DNA of 64,000 nucleotides, taken from assembly GCF_005405425.1 (NCBI RefSeq), contig NZ_BJEA01000011.1:62001-126000 (forward strand), given 5' to 3'. The stretch is from Lactiplantibacillus modestisalitolerans (lineage in GTDB: Bacteria; Bacillota; Bacilli; Lactobacillales; Lactobacillaceae). Within the stretch, counting starts at the first letter, position 1. Each line of letters starts with the position of its first letter. The position numbers and the translations under genes were made by a program. The notes under the pieces were generated by a model. That model saw only the letters and a list, made by a program, of their open reading frames with translations. It searched no databases and was not told where the DNA came from. Shown here piece by piece: positions 46,976 through 56,044 of this stretch.

Positions 46976-48028
46976 ATGTCAAAGCTTAGTAAATCTCTTT
47001 TAGGTCTTTCGTTTCTCTCAGTCGTTGGGTTAGGACTCGCAGGTTGTGCAAGTGGCACGAGCACGAAGTCTAGCAGCAGTAATACTGATGCGGACAAGAG
47101 CAAAGCCATTACGGTCGTTTTCTACCCGAACGAATCTGCCAAAAGTTTTTCAACGTCCCGGGACGCTCTGAAGAAGTCCATTGAAAAAGCAACTGGTAAG
47201 ACGGTTAAATTACAAACCACGACCGACTACAACGTTGCGATTCAAGCAATTTCTTCTGGTAAGGCCCAACTTGCTTACATGGGTGCCAACGGTTATATCC
47301 AAGCCCACCACTTAAGCAAGGACGTTGTGCCGTTCGCTGCGCAATCTGATGCGGAAGGAACCTTAAAGAAGGCAACTTACAACTCATACTTAATGGTACA
47401 ACAAAAAGATGCTAAACAGTATGAAGAAAACGGTAAATACAGCATTAAGAACGTTAAAGGCAAAAAAATGTCCTACGTTTCAAACAGCTCAACTTCCGGT
47501 TTCTTAATTCCAACCGCTGAATTAACCCGCGAATTTAACATCAAGGATACCCAAAAGCTTTCACAAAGCGGTGATTTCTTCAGCAAAGTTCTTTACGGTG
47601 GCTCCCACCAAGGATCAGCCGTTAACTTGCTGAAGGGTGACGCTGACGTAGCCGCATTTGATGATGCCGACTTGATGCCATACTTAAAAGCCACTGAAGG
47701 TTCATGGGATAAAGTTGGTTCAACCTTCACGGTTAAGGACGACGCTGAAGCACCGTTCAATAGCTTAAAGGGTAAATCAGTCGTTAACATCGCCATGATG
47801 CCCGTTCAACAAGGACCATGGGTCTACAACACTAAGACTTTAAGCAAGACTGACCAAAAGAAGATTGCTGACGAATTCACTTCCAAAGAATTTGCTAACA
47901 ACGAAAAGATCTTCTCCAAGCCAGGTGCTAAGAAGCCATCCATGTTCCCTAAGAAGAGTGAAAAGACTCAATTGATCAAAGTTACCGATAAATGGTACGC
48001 CCCAACTCATAAGTTAGTTGGTTATTAA
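46976..48028 (+). CDS. phnD: Phosphonate ABC transporter substrate-binding lipoprotein
   Basis: Captures phosphonate (or phosphate/phosphite) at the cell surface. The signal peptide ends in the lipobox LAGC (Cys24), followed by a Ser-rich linker and the PhnD core: VVFYPNESAKSF, a Tyr-Met-Gly-Ala-Asn-Gly segment and SYVSNSSTSGFLIPTA. I use the ATG at 46976-46978, 11 bases after GGAGGT; a TTG three codons earlier is too close to that site. It leads phnD-phnC-phnE-phnE-phnX. With phnX and phnW downstream, 2-aminoethylphosphonate is the expected ligand. Confidence 0.93.
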   Translation: MSKLSKSLLGLSFLSVVGLGLAGCASGTSTKSSSSNTDADKSKAITVVFYPNESAKSFSTSRDALKKSIEKATGKTVKLQTTTDYNVAIQAISSGKAQLAYMGANGYIQAHHLSKDVVPFAAQSDAEGTLKKATYNSYLMVQQKDAKQYEENGKYSIKNVKGKKMSYVSNSSTSGFLIPTAELTREFNIKDTQKLSQSGDFFSKVLYGGSHQGSAVNLLKGDADVAAFDDADLMPYLKATEGSWDKVGSTFTVKDDAEAPFNSLKGKSVVNIAMMPVQQGPWVYNTKTLSKTDQKKIADEFTSKEFANNEKIFSKPGAKKPSMFPKKSEKTQLIKVTDKWYAPTHKLVGY

Positions 48029-48065
48029 ACCGAGTTCCATTTAGGGATTTAAGAAAGGAATTGCT

Positions 48066-48839
48066 ATGCTCAAGGTCATTCAACTAGATAAAACTTACGG
48101 TTCAGATAAGCACTCGCTCCAATCCGTTGACTTTACGGCTCAGCCGGGAGAAGTAACGGCAATTATTGGGCCTTCAGGTGCTGGGAAAACAACGATTCTT
48201 CGGAGTATCAATCAGCTTATTCGAGATGATAGCGGTCAGATTCTACTTGATGACCAAGATATTCGCCAAGCTAACAAAGCCGAACTACGTAAAATTCGTC
48301 ACCACATTGGGATGATTTTCCAAAACTATAACTTGATCAGTCCGCTAACTGCCCTTGAAAACGTCCTTCACGGTCGTTTAGGTGCTAAGTCAACGATTGC
48401 GGGAATGCTCGGTCTTTATAGTGATGCGGAAAAAACCGAAGCCTTAGAACTGCTTAAGGAAGTCGGCTTGCAAGATTACGCCTATCAGCGCTGCGACCAA
48501 CTAAGCGGTGGTCAGCAACAACGTGTCGGAATTGCCCGGGCGCTCATGCAACATCCCAAAATGATTCTCTGTGACGAACCCATCGCATCCCTAGATCCTA
48601 AATCAACCAAAATCGTGATGGATATTTTGCGTCAACTGGCTCGTGAAAAACAACTCATTATTTTAATCAACTTGCACCAGGTTGACATTGCCATGGAGTA
48701 TGCCGACCACGTTGTTGGGATTAACAGCGGTAAAATCGTCTTTACTGGGCCAACCAGCGATGTCGACGATACCGTCTTGCAAAACATCTATCGCCAAACT
48801 GACACCTCTGAATCGGTGGTGAGTGCTAATGAAAACTAA
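48066..48839 (+). CDS. phnC: Phosphonate ABC transporter ATP-binding protein
   Basis: ATPase of the phosphonate importer, 257 residues. Walker A GPSGAGKTT, Q-loop FQNYNLISPLTALENV with the PhnC-typical GRLG after it, signature LSGGQQQR and Walker B MILCDEPIASLDP are all visible. It overlaps the first phnE by 11-17 bases depending on the start used. Confidence 0.95.
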   Translation: MLKVIQLDKTYGSDKHSLQSVDFTAQPGEVTAIIGPSGAGKTTILRSINQLIRDDSGQILLDDQDIRQANKAELRKIRHHIGMIFQNYNLISPLTALENVLHGRLGAKSTIAGMLGLYSDAEKTEALELLKEVGLQDYAYQRCDQLSGGQQQRVGIARALMQHPKMILCDEPIASLDPKSTKIVMDILRQLAREKQLIILINLHQVDIAMEYADHVVGINSGKIVFTGPTSDVDDTVLQNIYRQTDTSESVVSANEN

Positions 48840-49632
48840 TTACCATTCACCGCAACAATTTTTCCGTCAACGGCGCTTACGGTTATTTACCGTATTAGTA
48901 ATTTTGTTAGGAATCTACTTCACGTCAATGGCACTGGTTAACTTTCAAACTTGGAATTCGATTACCAAAATTCCAGCTGGTTTGATTTGGTTGTTTCACA
49001 ATTTTATTCCGACTGAACGCTCAATTTCCTCTTTAGGACAGATTCTTTATCAGTTATGGCGGACCTTGCTCGTATCAATTTCTTCCACCGTGGTTGCTAG
49101 TTTGTTTTCGCTGGTTTTTGCCATCTTAGGGGCTAAAACCACCACGCCAAACGAAGCTGTTCGGTTAATCGTTCGGTTTGGTGCGTCCCTACTACGGAAT
49201 ATTCCAGTCGTGGCTTGGGCCATGATCCTACTCTTTTCATTTAAGCAAAGTGACTTCACTGGCTTTCTAGCCCTCTTCTTTATGACCCTGGGTTATTTAA
49301 CCCGTGCATTTACGGAAACCATTGAAGATCTCGATGCTGAAAAGTTACAAGCGCTCCAAGCCGTTGGGGCTAACTATTTCCAATGCGTCTTCTGTGGGAT
49401 TCTTCCCGAAGCTGCTAGTACAATGACCAGTTGGGTTCTTTACATGATTGAAAACAACTTACGAGACGCGACCCTCGTTGGCTTACTAACGGGGACCGGG
49501 GTCGGCTTCCTCTTTGACTTTTATTTCAAGAGTTTCCGCTATGACGCAGCCGGCCTAATCGTACTGTTGATTGCCGTCTTAGTCATTGTTCTAGAATTAA
49601 CGTCAACCCAAATTCGGAGGGCCATTGCATGA
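48829..49632 (+). CDS. phnE: Phosphonate ABC transporter permease PhnE (first)
   Basis: Membrane subunit, about 267 residues with six predicted helices. The EAA-type loop reads DLDAEKLQALQAVGANYFQCVFCGILPEA. The ATG at 48829 is preferred; a GTG two codons earlier is possible. Its stop overlaps the next phnE start (ATGA). Confidence 0.93.
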   Translation: MKTNYHSPQQFFRQRRLRLFTVLVILLGIYFTSMALVNFQTWNSITKIPAGLIWLFHNFIPTERSISSLGQILYQLWRTLLVSISSTVVASLFSLVFAILGAKTTTPNEAVRLIVRFGASLLRNIPVVAWAMILLFSFKQSDFTGFLALFFMTLGYLTRAFTETIEDLDAEKLQALQAVGANYFQCVFCGILPEAASTMTSWVLYMIENNLRDATLVGLLTGTGVGFLFDFYFKSFRYDAAGLIVLLIAVLVIVLELTSTQIRRAIA

Positions 49633-50486
49633 TGGAAAATAGTCAACCAAAACCAAACATCATTCAACCATCAGCACCACAGCCTAAACGGGTGTCACTT
49701 GTCACCCGCCCCCGTAAAATCCTACGGGGCGTCTTATTAGGCCTCTTGCTGATCACGATTTACTCATTAGCAACGCTCAATAACGCGAACCTCAACCTTG
49801 CCGAAGCGTTCCATAGTCTCGGCGTTAACTTAAGTGCGATGTTCCTACATCCTAGTGTCGGCCAGGATTCATGGCAATTACTCCTGCGCGCGTTAGTAAC
49901 GAGTGTTTCGCTAGCACTATTGACGACTTTATTAGGTGCCCTAATTGCTTTCTTTATCGCCGTTGGCGCAGCCCGGAACTTATCACCCGCTTGGCTCGCA
50001 ACAAGCATTAAAGCAGTCATGGCGTTTATCCGTGCGATTCCAACCATTCTATGGGTCTTAATTTATTCCGTAGTAATGGGCCTAGGGGCTAGTGCGGCCG
50101 TTGTCGGGTTAACTTTCCATAGTGTCGCCTACCTCGTTAAGGCGTACTCGGAAAGTATTGAAGAAACGCCCCAAGACACAATTGAAGCTTTAAAGGCCAG
50201 CGGCGTTGGTTTTTGGCCGATTGTCTTTCAGGCGATTTTACCGTCAATTGTTCCGGCCTTACTAAGCTGGACCTTCATTCGCTTTGAAATTAACTTTGCC
50301 AATGCGGTTGCCGTTGGAGCGGCGGCTGGGGCCGACGATATCGGCTACTTCCTCTTCATGGCGGGAAGTTTCTACTTTAACTTCCACGAAGTTGGCTTGA
50401 TCGTTTACCTCCTACTCGGGGTTGCAATCATTCTCGAACTTATTTCCATGAAACTGCGGGGGCACTATTTGAAACAAACGAACTAA
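49629..50486 (+). CDS. phnE: Phosphonate ABC transporter permease PhnE (second)
   Basis: Second, unequal permease of the heterodimer (285 residues). It carries the loop ESIEETPQDTIEALKASGVGFWPIVFQAILPS and about six membrane helices after a hydrophilic N-terminus. It starts within the stop codon of the first phnE and lies 19 bases before phnX, so transporter and hydrolase are one transcript. Confidence 0.93.
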   Translation: MMENSQPKPNIIQPSAPQPKRVSLVTRPRKILRGVLLGLLLITIYSLATLNNANLNLAEAFHSLGVNLSAMFLHPSVGQDSWQLLLRALVTSVSLALLTTLLGALIAFFIAVGAARNLSPAWLATSIKAVMAFIRAIPTILWVLIYSVVMGLGASAAVVGLTFHSVAYLVKAYSESIEETPQDTIEALKASGVGFWPIVFQAILPSIVPALLSWTFIRFEINFANAVAVGAAAGADDIGYFLFMAGSFYFNFHEVGLIVYLLLGVAIILELISMKLRGHYLKQTN

Positions 50487-50505
50487 TTTTAAAGGAGCCA
50501 ACAAT

Positions 50506-51300
50506 ATGAGTATTCAAGCAGTAATTTTTGACTGGGCCGGTACGACCATCGATTACGGTAGTCGGGCCCCCATCGTCGCTTTCCAAAAAGCGTTCGAAAA
50601 CGTTGGGATCGCCATTACGGAAGCTGAGATTCGTCAGGATATGGGACTGGATAAATATAACCATATTCAAAAAATCATTAGCCTTCCCGCCGTTCAAAAC
50701 GACTGGCAAGCTCGGTTCCAAGTTTTACCAACGAGTGATGACTGTGATCGGATTTATCGCGATTTCAAAGCCATCCTTCTCGCTTCATTAACGAACTTTG
50801 CTAAGTTAAAGCCCGGCATGACTTCGGTGATCGACTATCTTGATGACCATCAGATTGCCTACGGGACGACCACCGGTTATGATTCGGAAATGTTATCCAT
50901 CGTTTTACCGATTGCCGTTAAGCAAGGATACCTTCCAGCTGTAAACATTACTTCTGATCAAACCAACGGTATCGGTCGACCAGCGGCTGCAATGCTGGAA
51001 TTGGCTTGTGACCAGTTAGAAGTAACGGACGCCGCAACCGTTATGAAAGTTGGCGACTCAGTTAACGACATCCTAGAAGGTCAAAATGCCGACGCGATTA
51101 CCGTTGGAATTATTGATGGTAGCAACCTGATGGGCTTATCCGAAGCAGAATTCAACAGTCTTTCAGAAAGTGACCGGGCTGCATTACGGACCCAGGTTGC
51201 CCAAGCTTACCAAAAGGTTGGCGCGGACTACATCTTAGAATCAATGGCTGAACTCCCTGCCCTAATCGACAGCATAAATCAACCGGTTGCTAACGATTAA
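50506..51300 (+). CDS. phnX: Phosphonoacetaldehyde hydrolase (phosphonatase)
   Basis: HAD-superfamily enzyme that breaks the C-P bond of phosphonoacetaldehyde to acetaldehyde and phosphate. The nucleophile Asp9 is in FDWAGTTIDYGS, the Schiff-base lysine is Lys50 in MGLDKYNH, and the Mg-binding GDSVNDILEG motif is near residue 187. AAAGGAG precedes the start. With PhnW it forms the two-step 2-aminoethylphosphonate pathway giving phosphate, acetaldehyde and alanine. Length 264 is normal. Confidence 0.96.
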   Translation: MSIQAVIFDWAGTTIDYGSRAPIVAFQKAFENVGIAITEAEIRQDMGLDKYNHIQKIISLPAVQNDWQARFQVLPTSDDCDRIYRDFKAILLASLTNFAKLKPGMTSVIDYLDDHQIAYGTTTGYDSEMLSIVLPIAVKQGYLPAVNITSDQTNGIGRPAAAMLELACDQLEVTDAATVMKVGDSVNDILEGQNADAITVGIIDGSNLMGLSEAEFNSLSESDRAALRTQVAQAYQKVGADYILESMAELPALIDSINQPVAND

Positions 51301-51327
51301 TTTATTAAGCTAGCTGACCACTTCATG

Positions 51328-51367
51328 GCCCCGCACTGTGAGCTGATCCAAGCTACCAGTGCGGGGC
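51328..51367 (+). terminator. Terminator or attenuator after phnX
   Basis: An 11-bp perfect stem (GCCCCGCACTG and complement, loop 18) is followed by TTTATTGT. It lies 27 bases past the phnX stop and could end the phnDCEE-X transcript or let part of it read on into phnW. Confidence 0.72.
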
Positions 51368-51563
51368 TTTATTGTAAGTGTGCTGGAAGACTTTGGACGT
51401 CCGTTGCCGTATTGATAAGCCGTCAAAATAAGTAGCGGTGCACCCCTCACAGCTGCTGGGTGCACCGGCGCCTTAACCAAGGTATCGGCCACGCTTTCTT
51501 GCAACGTCCTACTAGTTCACCCGACGACCAGTCGTCTTACCACTTTAAACTAAGAAAGGAAGT

Positions 51564-51599
51564 GTGTCCCAAAAGTCAGTCTCTACGCCTTTGGGGCAC
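51564..51599 (+). repeat. Hairpin in phnW leader
   Basis: GTGTCCCAAA pairs with TTTGGGGCAC (one wobble), loop about 16. It lies between the strong AAAGGAAG site and the phnW ATG. Its left arm resembles the palindrome at 34270-34282. Confidence 0.5.
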
Positions 51600-51613
51600 C
51601 ACAACAATTAACT

Positions 51614-52714
51614 ATGAAACAACCTTATTTACTATTAACACCAGGTCCACTTAGTACTACCCCAACCGTTAAAGAAGCCATGCAAATCGATTACTGCACT
51701 TGGGATAGTGATTACCGTAGTGTTACTGAAACCATTCGTTCTCAAATTTTAACGATGGCGCAAGCCAATCCCGAAACGTATACCACCGTCCTACTACAAG
51801 GTAGCGGTAGTTACGGGGTCGAAGCAACCGTTGGTACCGCCGTTCCCCGTGAAGGGGCTGTACTAATGATCGCCATTAATGGCGCTTATGGCCACCGAAT
51901 CAGCGAGATTGCCGAATATTACCAAATTCCCCACGTCGACGTGGTGTTCAATGAAGACGAAGCGGTTGATCCCCAACGGATTGCCGCAGCCCTCGCAGAA
52001 CATCCCGAAGTAACGCACTTTGCTACCATCCATAGCGAAACGACGACCGGTGTGCTTAACCCGATTGAAGCCTTAATGCCTATGATGCGTGAGCGCGGTA
52101 TTATCACCATTATTGATGCCATGTCTAGCATGGGCGGCGTTCCCATTAACGTTGACGACCTCGACTGTGACTACATCATTAGTAGCGCCAACAAATGTGT
52201 GCAGGGCGTTCCCGGCTTCGCGTACATCATTGCGAAAAAGACGACGCTCGCACAAACGGCTGAAAACGCTCGCTCACTGTGCCTTGACCTTTACGATCAG
52301 TGGCAAGCAATGACTAAGCAGCCAGGGAAGTGGCGGTTTACGTCCCCAACCCACGTTGTCCACGCCTTTGCACAAGCCTTAATCGAATTGAATGCCGAAG
52401 GGGGCGTTGACGCGCGCTACCAACGTTACCACGCCAATCAGCAACTCCTCAGTACCGGCATGCAAGGTCTCGGCTTTGACTTGGTGATTGATCCAGCTAT
52501 TCAGGGTCCCATCATCACTTCTTTCGCCTATCCGAGTGCTAACTTTGATTTTGCCGGCTTCTACGAATTCATTAAAGCCCGCGGGTTCGTCATTTACCCC
52601 GGTAAGGTTTCGACGATTCCTAGTTTCCGAATTGGGACGATTGGTGACGTTGAGACAACCGACATTCAGCGGTTACTCGCAATCATCGGTGATTATCAAC
52701 AACTTAATCGCTAA
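51614..52714 (+). CDS. phnW: 2-aminoethylphosphonate-pyruvate transaminase
   Basis: PLP enzyme that converts 2-aminoethylphosphonate and pyruvate to phosphonoacetaldehyde and alanine, feeding PhnX. Class V aminotransferase features are clear: LLTPGPLSTTPTVKEAM at the start, GSGSYGVEA, Asp169 in IIDAMSSMGG and the PLP lysine Lys194 in SSANKCVQGVPGF. At 366 residues it is full length. Unusually, no Shine-Dalgarno lies right before the ATG, and 313 bases with hairpins separate it from phnX. Confidence 0.96.
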   Translation: MKQPYLLLTPGPLSTTPTVKEAMQIDYCTWDSDYRSVTETIRSQILTMAQANPETYTTVLLQGSGSYGVEATVGTAVPREGAVLMIAINGAYGHRISEIAEYYQIPHVDVVFNEDEAVDPQRIAAALAEHPEVTHFATIHSETTTGVLNPIEALMPMMRERGIITIIDAMSSMGGVPINVDDLDCDYIISSANKCVQGVPGFAYIIAKKTTLAQTAENARSLCLDLYDQWQAMTKQPGKWRFTSPTHVVHAFAQALIELNAEGGVDARYQRYHANQQLLSTGMQGLGFDLVIDPAIQGPIITSFAYPSANFDFAGFYEFIKARGFVIYPGKVSTIPSFRIGTIGDVETTDIQRLLAIIGDYQQLNR

Positions 52715-52759
52715 GTCGTAACGATTCAAATTTAGGACGCCAACATCACAATCACAACT

Positions 52760-52793
52760 AAGGGCCCCGAAGCAAATTAGCTTCGGGGCCCTT
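52760..52793. terminator. Convergent terminator between phnW and galE
   Basis: A perfect 14-bp G/C-rich stem with a 6-nt loop lies between convergent genes, followed by TTTT on the plus side. Confidence 0.92.
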
Positions 52794-52804
52794 TTAGTCA
52801 TGGC

Positions 52805-53800
52805 TTAGTGGCGGTCATCATAACCGTTAGGATGCTTTTGCGTCCAAGTCCAAGCCGTTTTAATAATGTCATTAACGTTGTCATAGTGTGGTTGCCAACC
52901 CAAAATTTCCCGCGCCTTATCACTAGCTGCAACCAGTGAATCGGGATCGCCCGGACGCCGAGCCGCCAAGGTTGCCGGAATTGGTTCGCCAGTTACTTCC
53001 CGGGCTGCAGTCAACATCTGTTTATTTGAAAAGCCCGTTGAAGAACCGAGGTTAAAGGCGTTACTTTCATTGCCAGCTGCCAGGTACTTCAGCGCTAAAA
53101 TGTGGGCATCGGCTAAGTCAACGACGTGCACGTAATCACGTACGTTGGTGCCATCCGGCGTGTTGTAGTCGTCGCCAAAGATTTTCAGTTCATCCCGTTT
53201 ACCCTGTGCTACTTGCAAAATAATTGGGACTAAATGGGTTTCAGGGCCGTGATCTTCACCAATACTCCCATCCGGCTTCGCACCAGCAACGTTAAAGTAA
53301 CGTAAGGCAACGAATTTAATGCCGTAAGCCACGTCCGCCCAGTGCATGATGTGTTCCATCATCAGCTTACTTGCGCCGTACGGGTTAATTGGTTCTTGCG
53401 GATCGGTTTCCTTGATTGGAATCTGTTTAGGCGTTCCGTAGGTTGCCGCCGTTGATGAGAAGACGATGCGCTTCACATCGTGGGCCTGCATCACTTCGAG
53501 CAACGTAATCATTCCGCCCGTGTTATTATCAAAATATTTAAGGGGCTTAGCCATTGATTCTGGGACAACTGAGAACGCCGCAAAGTGCACGACCGCTTCA
53601 ATTGGTTCTTCATCAAATACGTGGTTCATGAAGTCCTTATCGCGAACGTCCCCCTGATAAAATTTAGCTGCCGCGTTAATCGCTGCGCGGTGTCCCGTGA
53701 CCAAATTATCAACAACGACCACGTCCTGGTCGTTTTGAACTAACCGGTCAACCATGTGAGATCCGATGTAGCCGGCTCCCCCTAATACTAGAATTGACAT
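52805..53800 (-). CDS. galE: UDP-glucose 4-epimerase
   Basis: Interconverts UDP-glucose and UDP-galactose (Leloir pathway, polymer precursors). The 331-residue SDR-fold product has GGAGYIGSH at the start, the catalytic Ser in SSTAATYG and YGASK (Tyr-x3-Lys). The ATG at 53798-53800 follows GGGGAGG by seven bases; an upstream in-frame ATG 13 codons earlier would cover it. The gene stands alone, apart from other gal genes. Confidence 0.96.
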   Translation of the reverse strand: MSILVLGGAGYIGSHMVDRLVQNDQDVVVVDNLVTGHRAAINAAAKFYQGDVRDKDFMNHVFDEEPIEAVVHFAAFSVVPESMAKPLKYFDNNTGGMITLLEVMQAHDVKRIVFSSTAATYGTPKQIPIKETDPQEPINPYGASKLMMEHIMHWADVAYGIKFVALRYFNVAGAKPDGSIGEDHGPETHLVPIILQVAQGKRDELKIFGDDYNTPDGTNVRDYVHVVDLADAHILALKYLAAGNESNAFNLGSSTGFSNKQMLTAAREVTGEPIPATLAARRPGDPDSLVAASDKAREILGWQPHYDNVNDIIKTAWTWTQKHPNGYDDRH

Positions 53801-53930
53801 AGTGTTTCCTCCCCTACAAAGATAGTTTAATGATAGCATAACTAGCCCAACTTGCGGTTAAAACTTGCGGTAAAATCACGGTTACACCTGCATTTCAGCC
53901 ACTAACTTCGTAAAGTTAATTGGACACAAA

Positions 53931-53962
53931 AAACTGCCAAACCGTAGAACGGCTGACAGTTT
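53931..53962 (-). terminator. Terminator of the thioesterase gene
   Basis: A hairpin with a 6-bp outer and 4-bp inner stem lies 12 bases past the stop, followed on the minus strand by TTTTTT through its own arm. Confidence 0.7.
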
Positions 53963-53973
53963 CAATAATCAAA

Positions 53974-54759
53974 TTAAGCTTGCGGTTGGGTCGTTGGTTG
54001 CCACCGAATCGTGACTTCACAGCACTTTTCCTCACCAACCTGAATCACGTGACTCGTCGTAACCGTGCCGTCTTCAGCTACCGGTAACTGGTTCACCTGC
54101 GCCGTCACCGTATGGCCATACTGAACCTCGTTTTCGTAGCGAACGTCCACGTGCTGGAGATCGTGTTGTAACAAGAACGCCGCTGGCAGCGTATCTAATA
54201 GCCAGTCAAAGTAGTGGGCGTTGTTGACGTGCCGATTGGGATCAATATCGAAGAACCGCACCCGGTAAGGCTTACTAATCGTCTGCGTGTCCGCTTCAAA
54301 GTGAATTGGACGCGGCAGGCGTGGAATCCGTTTAACCGCTTCCGAATGATACGGTGTTACTAACGCTGGAATAATCTTGACGATTTTCCGTTTTTCCTGA
54401 CTCATCAGTACCCAAATACTTGTGATGTAAGCCAGTTGCTCCCCCTGCTCATCCTGAATCCAAAATTCACGAAACGCAAAGTACGGATTATACGCGGAAC
54501 CCCGAACCGCAATCGTGACCGTCTCGTCCTGCCGGGGCATCCGGGTGACGTCAATGGCGTACTGAGTCACGACCCAGCCCACGCCATAGCTTTGAACGTG
54601 AGCTGTCGTTAGACCCAACGCGTCACTCTGATCCTCCGAGGCCAACACCGCAATGTTAATCAACGTCGCTAGCGTCGCCCGCCCAGTTTGATCACATTCG
54701 TAATAGGTTACCCGGTGTTGTTCGCGATAAATCGTTGCGTTTTCCCCAATCGTTGTCAT
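53974..54759 (-). CDS. Acyl-ACP thioesterase
   Basis: Hot-dog fold enzyme that releases fatty acids from acyl carrier protein. The 261-residue protein has two hot-dog repeats. The N-terminal one starts YREQHRVTYYECDQTGRATLATL; the second has the motif DPNRHVNNAHYFDWLLD, typical of FatA/FatB-like bacterial acyl-ACP thioesterases. It abuts rsmI with no gap and is the last gene of that co-directional group. Confidence 0.9.
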   Translation of the reverse strand: MTTIGENATIYREQHRVTYYECDQTGRATLATLINIAVLASEDQSDALGLTTAHVQSYGVGWVVTQYAIDVTRMPRQDETVTIAVRGSAYNPYFAFREFWIQDEQGEQLAYITSIWVLMSQEKRKIVKIIPALVTPYHSEAVKRIPRLPRPIHFEADTQTISKPYRVRFFDIDPNRHVNNAHYFDWLLDTLPAAFLLQHDLQHVDVRYENEVQYGHTVTAQVNQLPVAEDGTVTTSHVIQVGEEKCCEVTIRWQPTTQPQA

Positions 54760-55656
54760 TTATTCTCCCTCATTATTCGATTCAATTTCATGAAACGCGT
54801 TGTATACCACCTGGCGAGCCAAGCCCCGACGTTTCGCAATCACCTTAACCGCGGCATTCGGCTTCTGACCAGCCGCCACGAGTGCCTCCACCTGAGCTTT
54901 AAGTGGTAATTCCGCTAGTTCGTCGGCTTCCGCCGGCGTAGCGGGCTTTGGATTACCACCAATCAGTAACACGAACTCACCCTTTAGCTGATGATCTTGC
55001 GACCACGCAACGAGCTCGGTCAAAGTGCCCCGCGCAAACTCCTCGTAGCGCTTCGTTAGCTCACGACAAGCCACAATTGGTCGGCTTCCTTCACAAACCG
55101 TGGCGAGCGCCGCCAGCGTCTTCGCCACCCGGAACGGTGATTCGTATAAAATAACCGTTTCAGGCCGTTGGGCCAACGCAGCTAAGGCGTCGCGTTGCTC
55201 GTGTTTCTTTCTTGGTAAGAACCCGTAAAAGTAGAACGGTTGCGGTACCAATCCCGACGCAATCAGCGCCGTTAACCCCGCATTAGCCCCCGGTAACGGC
55301 ACAACGGGAACGTCAGCTTGAATGCAAGCTGCCACCAATTCTTTACCCGGATCACTAATTGACGGCATCCCAGCATCACTCACTTGCGCAACCGATTGAC
55401 CCGCCTGCAAGTCCGCTAATAATTGGGGAATGCGTTCCTGGGTATTATGTTCATGAAAACTAATTTGTTTAGTTGTAATTTCAAAGTGGTTCAATAATTT
55501 CTGTGTATTCCGGGTATCTTCCGCAGCAATTAAATCAACGGTTTTTAACGTCTCAACCGCCCGGTAAGTCATGTCCTGTAAATTACCAATTGGCGTTGGG
55601 ACCAAGTATAACGTCCCCGTCTGCGCGTGCGGTGCAAAACTTTGTTGCGTCTGCAT
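54760..55656 (-). CDS. rsmI: 16S rRNA 2'-O-ribose C1402 methyltransferase
   Basis: Methylates C1402 of 16S rRNA at the ribose. The SPOUT-unrelated tetrapyrrole methylase fold shows LYLVPTPIGNLQDMT, AEDTRNTQKLL and SDAGMPSISDPG. I start at 55654-55656 with GGGAGG five bases upstream; an in-frame ATG 13 codons earlier has no such site. It follows yabA by 16 bases, as in Bacillus. Confidence 0.95.
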   Translation of the reverse strand: MQTQQSFAPHAQTGTLYLVPTPIGNLQDMTYRAVETLKTVDLIAAEDTRNTQKLLNHFEITTKQISFHEHNTQERIPQLLADLQAGQSVAQVSDAGMPSISDPGKELVAACIQADVPVVPLPGANAGLTALIASGLVPQPFYFYGFLPRKKHEQRDALAALAQRPETVILYESPFRVAKTLAALATVCEGSRPIVACRELTKRYEEFARGTLTELVAWSQDHQLKGEFVLLIGGNPKPATPAEADELAELPLKAQVEALVAAGQKPNAAVKVIAKRRGLARQVVYNAFHEIESNNEGE

Positions 55657-55672
55657 GTGTTCCTCCCTACTA

Positions 55673-56020
55673 CTAAGCCCGTTCCCGTTCACCATAGATC
55701 ACTTCTAGGCAGAAAACGCAGGATTCGTCATCGTCACGCCGCTTACCATAAAACTGGTTGCAAACGTGAAACCCTTCGTCGTATAACTTCTCTAGGTTTT
55801 GGCGCGATTTTGAAAGCGTCGTTGTGCCAACGGGCTTTTTCGGCAATTCGTTTTCTAATTCGACCATGTGCTCACGTAGCCGTTCGTTTTCAATGACTAG
55901 TTCCGCGTTTTTTTCCAACACGGTCGTCATATCCGCACGTAACTTGGCCATTTTATCGAGCATCTGCCGCATTTGTTGTTCCATACCACCAAAACTATCA
56001 TATAAATCACGCTTATCCAC
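55673..56020 (-). CDS. yabA: Replication initiation control protein YabA
   Basis: Binds DnaA and DnaN to limit over-initiation. The 115-residue product has an N-terminal leucine-zipper coiled coil (about 8-60) and a C-terminal zinc site formed by His85, Cys87, Cys101 and Cys104, the arrangement of Bacillus YabA. It lies 24 bases after holB. Confidence 0.95.
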   Translation of the reverse strand: MDKRDLYDSFGGMEQQMRQMLDKMAKLRADMTTVLEKNAELVIENERLREHMVELENELPKKPVGTTTLSKSRQNLEKLYDEGFHVCNQFYGKRRDDDESCVFCLEVIYGERERA

Positions 56021-56044
56021 ACGCTCACCCTCGTTTTCCTTTTA

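Larger units (their letters stand above)
51301..51613 (+). other. Structured leader between phnX and phnW
   Basis: A 313-base gap that holds three hairpins: a terminator-like one after phnX (51328-51367), a perfect 10-bp stem at 51436-51467 (CGGTGCACCC and complement, loop 12) and a third at 51564-51599. No gene is supported. The best ribosome binding site, AAAGGAAG (51555-51562), lies just before the third hairpin and about 50 bases from the phnW ATG. Confidence 0.6.
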
